Shown: positions 52,950 to 61,231 of the stretch, piece after piece
Layout: every line of letters starts with the position of its first letter
Numbering within the stretch: the stretch's first letter is position 1
Assembly: GCA_002118135.1 (NCBI GenBank)
Contig: BDIU01000136.1
Coordinates: 434,001-498,000 of the forward strand
Reading direction: 5' to 3'
Origin: Trebouxia sp. TZW2008
Taxonomy: Eukaryota; Chlorophyta; Trebouxiophyceae; Trebouxiales; Trebouxiaceae
DNA length: 64,000 nt
The notes under the pieces: model-generated
Databases searched by the model: none
What the model was told of the DNA's origin: nothing
The model's input: the letters and a program-made list of their open reading frames with translations, nothing else
Position numbers and translations under genes: made by a program

Positions 52950-55900
52950 ATGGCTGGTGACACGCCAAAGTCAGAGCACTGCACTCGTGTTGTCAGCCCA
53001 TCTAAGGTGAAGCGCGTCCTGCATATGTGTGCATGCATGCATACATACAGATTCCATGCATGCATGTCCCTGGGCATTGCCATACCAAACAGGTTCAATG
53101 TAAGGCTCGACAAAGGCATTGCTGCCTGCAGTTGGAAGCAGGTCACGCAACACATCAGCAGCCTAGTAGCATCTGGGACAAGCTCCAAACCAAAGATGCG
53201 CAGCTAGGCATTCTAAGCATGGTGCTCTTGGTGAGTTACTGCTCTCAGCAATTGCAGCATGCAGTGACGTGCGTCAAAGTGGCACGGCACCAAGCGCAAT
53301 CTGTTACTGATACTTTGACATGCTTGCCGCTTGTTGCAACACCAAGTGCAATCTGATGCTACACTGACAACATGCTCAATGCTTGATGCAGATCTTTCAA
53401 GGCACAGCTCTGTCGCTGATCTTGCGATTTTCCAGAACCACAGCAGAGGTCCCATACTTGGCTAGCGTAGCAGTCATCTGGACAGAGTTGATCAAGCTGG
53501 TCATATGTATAGTAGCAGAGTGCCTAGTTTGTAGGAGAACTGCGCGAGAGAAAGGTGTCACCTATCTGCGGGAAGTGCAAAATGATCTGCAGGATATCAT
53601 TGCAACATCGGTTCCCATGGTCGTTCCTGCTGCACTGTTTGTCATGCAACAGGTGGGTTCAGTGTGGCCTCTAGGATACAATGCATGTTTAGCTGCACTT
53701 GAAGACAAACTCTCTGATGAGCACATGTATGCAGCTGCAGCTGTGTTAATTGTCATGGCAATGCTTTTGTGTTTGGCTGTATGACAAATCATTGATCCAG
53801 CAGCACGCTGAGTCACTGCTGTACTGACATCAGCACATTGTGTTGTCTCCACTGGTGACCGTGACAAGCATGCTGCATTCACTTGTGAATGCATGACATA
53901 TCATGGCAGCGTTCATGTCAGCATCCATTGTTCTGCTCACATGGCTCAGATGCCGACAGCAGCACTCTCAATGACATGCTCATTGGATCATGCTGCGTTC
54001 ACAAGTCAATGCATGACATATCATGGCAGCGTTGATGCAAGCATCCATTGTTTTGCATGGATGTATCAAATGGCTCAGATGCCAACAGTAGCACCCTTAA
54101 TGACATGTTCATTGGATCATTGTGTGGTTGTTCAGGTGTTGGTCATTGTAGCAGCATCGCATCTGGATGCTGTCACCTTTCAGATCTGTTCACAGAGCTT
54201 CAAGATCATGCCGACAGCGCTGTTTGCTGTGTGGCTACTGGGGCAGTATCTTACCCCCATGCAGTGGGCCTCCTTGCCTGTTCTGGCAATTGGTGTTGTC
54301 TTAGTCACCATGAATGGCAGTACTGGTACGCCACCCTCCTCATCTCTTTGCCGAGCTCCGTGCTACAGAAAGCATTAGTTTTGGCATGGTTTTTGAAGAC
54401 TACGCATGCTGTTCTGGCAGAGCACTCTTCTTTTGGGTACTAGCAAGCAACAGAGTGGAGTCCCGCATGAGCATTTGCAATGACAACTTCCAAACTGAAA
54501 GTATTCTGCACTGCGTACCGGCAAGAACTGGGAAACCAACCCTGAACAAGAGTGGGGCACAGGCCAGATGCGCTTAGATGTTGCAGACTTGGCGCTGCAC
54601 AGACAGACTTTCTTGCTGCTATCATAGTCAAGTGTGTGTGTATGAACACAAATGCATCATGCACTCTGATGGCAGCAACCTCTTTAGCTTGATTTGAAGT
54701 ATTACTTTGCATCAATTTGAAGCAACTCGCAGCAGCAGACAATGGTATACTCTTTGATAACGCAGGCACATCAGCAGCAGCTGGCACAGTGGGCGAGGGC
54801 GATTGGGCGCTAGGGCTGAGTGCAAGTGCCCTGTCTGGCTTATCGTCTGCCTATGCTGGAGTGTATTTTGAGAAGTACGTCAAGGGCAAGATGAGCAGCA
54901 CGCTCTGGATACGCAACTTGCAGCTGGGCATCTATGGCTTGCCCTTGAGCATAGCTTACATGTATGCCAAGGACCATGGCCGTCTGCAACAAGCTGGTAT
55001 CATGCAGGTGGGATGCATGCATGCTTGCACAGGAATAACACCCTTTGCAAACTGGGTGGCTGAGCATTACTTTCCTCTTCTCCTTTTTTGCTTTGACCAA
55101 TGCAATATCGAGTATCTTGTCAGCGCCGTATGTTGCAGCAGACCTCAGTCAGATCAACTGCTTGGGCACAGGGTGCATTTCTTGCACATGTGTACTCCAG
55201 TGACCTGTGTCTGGCTTATTTCATGCAAGTCCACTGACTTTGCCTGCCTTGCTCTGCGAACATCAGACAAGCAGCAATTACGTAGCTGTATGTTATCTTA
55301 CAGAAAGATAGCTGATGCCCGCTAATCCAAGTTCAAGCACTGCGCATTCCCTTTTTAGATCACAGGCTTTGTCAGAAGGCCTGCCCAAGTGCACTTGAAG
55401 CGTGAACATCTACATCACTGATCCTCCTGCAGCAGGCATGGTCTTGCATGCAGCTGTGTAACCTGCACAGCTGTATAACCTCATTGTTGTAAGCCTTGGT
55501 GTTCTGTGCAGGGATTCAATTATCTAGCGTGGACAGTGGTCGCTCTGCAAGTCTTTGGCGGCCTCATAGTAGGCATGGTCGTCAAGTACGCCGACAACAT
55601 CCTCAAGAACTTTGCCAACGCCCTATCAGTCATCTTCACAGTCATCGGCGCCATGCCCCTGTTTGGGCAATACCCGTCCATCTTCTTCCTGTTTGGTGTG
55701 GTGGGGGTGCTGCTGTCTGTCTTCATGTACGGCAAGTCCACCCCTTCAGGCTTTGGCGCCTTTGACAGCTGCTATAGGAGCATGTCCACTGCCAACCTAC
55801 AGCTGCTCCTTCAGTCCAACACCTCAGGTGAGCTTGCTAGCGACGTTTTCAGTGTGCGCAAGAAAATGTGATTTTCATGCACACAGCTTGCCAGCTTTTG

Positions 55901-56494
55901 CGCAGTCCGAAGGTGTGTAGAATATGTCAGGGTGAGAAGACACTGTTGACTCATGAAACCTGTCGTAGAACATGAACAGGGCTCTTCAGTCAAAGTGAGC
56001 AAGCTTCTACTCATCTTTTATATGTCTGCTTGCTGCACGCTGAATGCAAGTAGCACTTCCTCGTCAAAGTATATCAGCGTTTCTGACAAGAAGCAATTCA
56101 CTCTGTAGTGATTTTGTCAGGCCTATAGCAGCAGCAGCCTGACTAAACGCTGCAAAGCAACCGACGCCTACAATTCAGACGAGTTCTTCTAGAGCTCTTC
56201 TTCTGTGGTGCAGGAGAAGAACGGTCCATTCTGTACAAGACACTGTTGGGTCTGCGGCGGCAGCGGCCTGTCAACGGCAGGGGCTCCCTTCAGCTTCTCA
56301 CCTGTGCCAGGTTGACGGCCTTGTGCCTCTCCCTTGCCACAGGTCTGCTGCTGGTGCTGGCCACGCGGCATCCCCCAGTGCAGCAAGTGCTCAAAGGTGG
56401 CGTGCAAAAAGCAGGGGAGCTTCTGCAGGGCGTGCGAACGCCCACTTTTGAGGTCAGATTTTGTATGTGCATGCTATGCTACCTATGCTCCTAG
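52950..56494 (+). CDS. Nucleotide-sugar transporter, SLC35A (CMP-sialic acid/UDP-galactose) type
   Basis: Seven exons: 52950-53006, 53159-53230, 53392-53652, 54136-54325, 54766-55007, 55512-55827 and 56214-56494, about 472 residues. The family exchanges a cytosolic nucleotide sugar for the nucleoside monophosphate across the Golgi or ER membrane, with ten predicted membrane helices. Family marks: GTALSLILRFSRTT then ASVAVIWTELIKLVIC; DAVTFQICSQSFKIMPTALF; SGLSSAYAGVYFEKYVKG with LWIRNLQLGIYG; and VVKYADNILKNFANALS. These place it in the Nuc_sug_transp family, but the substrate cannot be read from sequence. The first two exon edges are the weakest, since the N terminus is poorly conserved. The last exon adds a roughly 90-residue tail with one hydrophobic stretch (ALCLSLATGLLLVLA) that I do not recognise; it ends at TAG 56492-56494, unless a further intron starts at GTCAGA after 56451. 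Confidence 0.88.
53880..54125 (+). repeat. 120-bp tandem duplication in a transporter intron
   Basis: Units starting at 53891 and 54011 share GCATGACATATCATGGCAGC, GCATCCATTGTT, ATGGCTCAGATGCC and AATGACATG(C/T)TCATTGGATC. The same habit as in midasin, here in a different gene. Confidence 0.93.
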
Positions 56495-57348
56495 CTGGGC
56501 CTGCTCAGCCTGTCTAGCATGCATTTTGCACGAGTGCTGACTGATTGCTCTATGTGATACTCTGCATATAATCAGTCAAGAAGCATTGTCGTGGCACACT
56601 GGGGACTGTCTGCTTCACTGTTGGGCTGCAAGCTAATGCTGCTTCCAAGATTAGCTCGAAGCTCCAATACCAAAAGATCACTTCTATTTTTTGTGTGTGC
56701 GGCTGCATCAAGAGCCTGACATGTTTCCTTGGAAGAGTATGGAGACTGTTGCAAGCCCACATGTGAATTGCAGGTGGCCACAACCACGCCATAGAACAAG
56801 GCAAGCTGTGCCAGCGTTTCTGAGCGCACAGAAGCAGCGCTCCTAGAAGTATCAAGATGGACCATCACATCTGTTCAGAGCTTGCACCTCAGTCTTGCAG
56901 CGTCCACATGTGACTCAACGAATGAAGCCTGTTTCAGCTGTCCTGACGTGCAATAGGAACTGCAGTAGCCATGTCAACTGCAATTTTGGAGCTGAAGACA
57001 TCTCATTGGCTTTGATGCATGCCAACAGTGCCTCAAGCGGCATGGCGGCTGCATCTAGCCTTTGCTGTTTGCTTGTCTGGCAAGTGAAAATACCTGACGG
57101 ACGCAATTAGGCTGCTTATAACATGACGCCCAACACTGAAATGACTTGATTTTGGTGTTGTCTGCAGACAACAACAGTGTCGGACAAGTACTGTTGCATG
57201 CGCGTGATTGATCATAGACAGTATGAGAAAATTGCGCACAGCCTTTGAAGCACAAGATGGCAACGCGACGACATGGCAATGCCCCCTCGAACATGAAAAT
57301 CAATGTAGAGCACACACATTATTCCTACTGCAATGTAAGTTGAGCATG
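56495..57348. other. Convergent intergenic region
   Basis: About 850 bp between the end of the transporter gene (+) and the stop of the CWC2-like gene (-), so it should contain both 3' UTRs. I found no exon with family similarity on either strand. A TGTAA occurs at 57334-57338 on the + strand, rather far from the transporter stop. Confidence 0.4.
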
Positions 57349-60300
57349 TCAAGGTTCTTCATCACTGCTGCTGCCGTAAGCAATCAAAGAACTCAGGGCA
57401 TTTGCAGGGGCTTCACTTCGTTCTTGCCGTTCAGCATGGCTATGCTGTAATGTTTGGACAACAGACTGCGACTGAATGTTTGAGACCAGGCCGGTGGCAG
57501 GCTCTTGCTGGTGCACATCTGTTTCAGTTGCATGAACAGCGGCCTCTGTTGCACCACCAAGCAGGCTGTCTATGTTTCTTTGGTCTTCCCAGTACTGTGT
57601 TAGCTCATTGATGGTCTGTGGGTCCGCAAAGTATCCATTTTCATGAAACTGCTCTACGGTATCTGCAGCAAGGAAGGTTTTGGAAAGTAGACCTCATATT
57701 GGCCAAGAGCTGAAGCCATATCACAGCACACTCCATCAAGATTTGATGGTTACATAATGCTACCATGCAACACATTTGAGCAACCATCATTCACACTGCT
57801 TTTGGGAGATAGCTGTTGTGACAGCAACCCAAGCAGCCTTCTCCTGTGTTGACAGGCCAAAGGCATGCATATGAGACAAAACTGCCAAGGTGAACAATCT
57901 GCAAACATGATTTCAACATACAGCATGCGTCGGACGCAAGACAGAAAGTACAGCAAGGAATCATGTTCAACTCCAATCATGCCATGGCAAGATTTGCACT
58001 TACAGATGGCACCATGCAGTCATGAGATGCCTACAAACTGCGCTGGCAGACTTACTTGGTTGTGCATGCGTTGCTGGCTGACTTTGCTTGCCATATGCGT
58101 CCTCAAACTGTTTGTCAGTATCTGCACGACACAATGAGTCCTTGCTAACTCAAAGTTTGATGTCTCAACAGTACAATGCATTCAATAATGCAATTCTGCC
58201 ATGTTGTTCTGTGGTTCTGCTACTATCAGCTCATGCAGTCATGTTACCACCCAGAGATGCATATATTATGAGTTTTCAGAACAGAGCAAAAGGGCCGCAC
58301 CTGGATAGGGCGCGACTGCTGTGTCAGCATCTTGATAGTTGCCCTCATCATACTGTTGTGTGGTATCTGCACAGTACATCATCCATTGTCAGGCATAAAT
58401 CAAGCTACTGCGCACAAAGTCTGTGCAAGACTACTGCTTCTGCATGCTATCGCTCAAGCATCTGCCTCAAGCATATGACTGACACTGAACTGAGTATATT
58501 CAGGAGAGCAATGCTGCAAGCCAAACAAGCTTGACAGTTTGCTGGCATGCGCAGACACAATCAGATGACAGCGCAATCACAATGGGCTTGCTGTTTGTTC
58601 GCCGTGACCTCATTTGTTTGTGTTCATTGTACAGCTCCGGCGTAGCTTCTCGAAGGATTTTATGCCAATTACGGGAGAGAGAATAATGGACTTGCTGTGT
58701 ACTGCACGCCAAGATGAGGCTGAGAACAGCACCTGGATATGGTGCAACTGCAGAGTTGTTTGGTATCACGTTCCCATACAACTGTATCTCCATTAGACGG
58801 GCCCTCTTCTGCTCTGGAGGTAGCTCATTGACAGCTTCACGTACAGCATTGATGTAGTCTTCCTCGAACTGCCGCTTCACTCGCCTCACAGCTTTTGGGT
58901 TGGGATCATCATTTGCCCATCGCACATCCAGGCTTTCTGATGAGGCCATGTCAGAGCCATTCAGGTGCTGATTCTGCAGTACAGTAAACTTTATTTGTAA
59001 GGGCGCTCAATTTGAAGACATTCTCAGTGTGACAATGCAGTTCTTAACGAATCACTGCATTCTGGCTGCAGTGGCACCTCTGAGTAAGGACAAATTGATA
59101 TAAGGACAGAATTTTTAGCAACCAAAGCAGTCGTTACAAAGAGAAGTCACTGTACTGCCTCACAGTTTAGCTTTGCTCAAGTCTGCTGTGCCAGCTGACA
59201 TCAAGGGCGTACAAGAGAGATCAGCCAGATGAATGCAGAGATCGCATGCCATACGATGCCTCGCGTTTGCGCGGGCGCAGGTGTCAAATCAATCAATCAA
59301 TCATGCCATACGAATGCAGACAATGCATGTATGCATGCCAGATGAACACAAACACAGCAGAAAGGCATGCCAAATGAAGGCAGATGATGCAGAACTGCCT
59401 GACAGATGACTGTTAACAATGCAAAATCGCATCCCAGATGGGGTGCAGACGATGTCCAACTGCATGCCAGTTGAATGCGTTCACATTCTTCAGAACTGCA
59501 GGGTTGCAACAATGCAAGCTTGAGGCATAATAGGGGCATGAGGTGAATAGCTGCATGCAGAAGCAATGCTCTATTGCGGCTTGGTTACCTGCATAGCTTC
59601 TTTTGCAAACTCGGCTGATGCCCTCCAGTAGTACTGCACAAAGGCTATCGTCTTGCTGGCCACGTTGTAGATACGCTCAATGGGTCCCCATTCATCAAAG
59701 TTGTCCTGCATCCTGCAACAAGCTCAGTGGCCATTTCTGCAAACAAAGCAAGACAGACTGCCCGCCAATGCCTGATGAATTGCATTGGCTAATGCGAGAG
59801 CGCGTTCTTGACTAGTTCTGCAAGACCACTTCAGAAGCATAACCCAAAGTATCAAAGGCGACTGTCAAGTTTTGTTCAAGTTTCAGCAAGCGGTGTAAAC
59901 CAAGCTGCTGTGATCTGATGTCGAAGTTTTGGTGATGCACAGATGACCTCACAAGAGCATTTGTTGCTGACAACCTAGGGCCTCTTTTGCATCACTCACC
60001 TGCAGTAGTTGCCTTATGGCAGGAGCACCTAAATGACCTGCACCGCCATAGTTGACATACAGAGTCTTGCTCTCCCTTTCATATGTGCCAACACCTTTTG
60101 TCCCCATGTTAGACCCTGCTAGCTTGTCTCGACCAAAGATATCTACTGTGTGGTCTGATGTCAGTAACTGCTCAAGGTACTCTGTTGGAAGCTGATGCAA
60201 GTAGTCGCAGTCTTTGCCTTTGTGACAAATTCCTCTGCACAGACACAAGCTTATATATGTGCTATTGTCTCTCGTGTGACCCAAGCACAACAGTAGCACC

Positions 60301-60722
60301 TCCAGGCTGTGCAAAACCAGGACCAGTGAGATAACTATACATGTGCATGATGATCAAGAGCGCCTGGCAAGCCTAGCATGAGGAAAGCTCAGATCACCTG
60401 GCAAAGTACATGCAGCAATACGATGATCTTGCATGCTCGCCACGCGTCCAGCCAGCATCCCTGCTGATGACACATCTGTATTTGGAAGCCTGATGTGTCT
60501 TGGGAGGACGAGGGCCCATGCGTCTGTGGTGCCATATGTTGTAGTCAGCAGGGTCTTGAGCAGCATGCACTGTTATCGGCTGTTCCACCTAAGAAGAAAC
60601 AGCGTGTTAACTCACGTCGTCACACAGTGGGAAGATCACGCAGAAGTGATCATGGGCGAGGTAGCATGCCGCCAGACCTGTTTGCGAGCAACTTTCTTGC
60701 CGTCACTGATGACAAGCGCCAT
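57349..60722 (-). CDS. CWC2: CWC2/Cwf2-like pre-mRNA splicing factor (Torus, CCCH zinc finger, RRM)
   Basis: Eight exons in transcript order: 60722-60678, 60588-60398, 60234-60000, 59705-59589, 58973-58733, 58366-58301, 58121-58056 and 57662-57349, giving 424 residues in one consistent frame. CWC2 contacts U6 snRNA and helps form the active site of the spliceosome within the NineTeen-associated complex. Residues: MALVISDGKKVARKQVE at the start, the Torus segment YNIWHHRRM and RCVISRDAGWT, a C-x8-C-x5-C-x3-H zinc finger (from CCMYFARGIC to CDYLH), the RRM with DIFGRDKLAG, KTLYVNYGG, DNFDEWGPIERIYNV and SKTIAFVQYYWRASAEFA, then DVRWANDDPNPKAV. The C terminus ends SLIAYGSSSDEEP, a motif seen at the ends of several splicing proteins. 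The two 66-nt exons appear to be tandem duplicates of exon edges. Exon 58973-58733 has a MITE directly upstream of its acceptor. Confidence 0.9.
58056..58366 (-). repeat. Duplicated 66-nt exons of the CWC2-like gene
   Basis: Both 58366-58301 and 58121-58056 are 66 nt, start GCAG followed by ATAC and are phase 1 at both ends. The first reads D-T-T-Q-Q-Y-D-E and ends AVAPYPG, exactly like the end of the preceding exon (58733); the second reads D-T-D-K-Q-F-E-D, and the last exon starts T-V-E-Q-F-H-E. Tandem copying of a segment spanning one exon's end and the next exon's start would give this pattern. Confidence 0.75.
58980..59154 (+). mobile_element. MITE-like element, copy 3, abutting a splice acceptor
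   Basis: 175 bp from TACAGTAAACTTTATTTGTA to GTTACAAAGAGAAGTCACTG plus TA. The ends are an imperfect inverted repeat of about 21 bp starting TACAGT; TA at both ends plus CAGT resembles Tc1/mariner or pogo-type non-autonomous elements. A second, internal inverted pair (CAGTGGCACCTCTGAGTAAG at 59068 against the right end) suggests a composite. No coding capacity. On the - strand it lies directly upstream of the CTGCAG acceptor (58979-58974) of the CWC2-like gene. Confidence 0.82.
59210..59480 (+). repeat. Degenerate GCATGCCA-type repeats and an AATC run
   Basis: Words such as GCATGCCATACGA, GCATGCCAGATGAA and GCATGCCAAATGAAGGCAGA recur every 40-60 bp, with (AATC)4 at 59286-59302. It lies in a CWC2-like intron (between exons 59589 and 58973). 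Confidence 0.65.
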
Positions 60723-61231
60723 CGTCTGAAGGGCGTTCACGTTCTTCAAGACAGCGTTTGAGGTAGATGTACGTGCACAGTGATGCTGTGGACGGCAAGC
60801 ATCCTCAGCGTACACCCGCGACGGGACTGAGGCGCCTGACCATCTGCCGTTTCCTGTACTGGAACGTAGTTAAACGAGGTCACGGTTCCCGGAGTCGCCG
60901 CTACTCAGTCAAGGTGGCGCCAACGAAGATCAGCTGAAACAAGGCAAGTGTTGTGCCTCTTCAGTCAACAGGTAGGCTGAATGCAGTGTCGTGAAGCGCC
61001 AGGTCATATACGCAGCTAGCTATATAATCCATAGCATAGCACAGCATGCAGCAGCATGCAGCGCTGCGTGCGGGTCAGCATCGCATGCAAGGCATGCTGG
61101 CAATCACCGCACGCTGACGATTGTTCCGTTCGGTATTTGCCCTCCTGTGCTCTGTTGCAGGCCGCCCGAAAACGTAGCCAAGTCGTGCAGTATACGCATG
61201 TACATGTGCGCGTGAGACCGCTTCAGGCGGC
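60723..61231. promoter_or_regulatory. Shared upstream region of two divergent genes
   Basis: The CWC2-like gene starts at 60722 on the - strand and the unrecognised gene at 61232 on the + strand, so these 509 bp must contain both promoters and 5' UTRs, possibly as a bidirectional promoter. I saw no TATA box at a convincing distance on either side and cannot point to individual elements. Confidence 0.5.

Noticed and set aside
60495..60761. + strand frame with a basic PPKKKQRVN motif suggesting a nuclear protein
   Set aside because: It overlaps the first two exons of the CWC2-like gene on the - strand, which have strong family similarity and matched splice sites.
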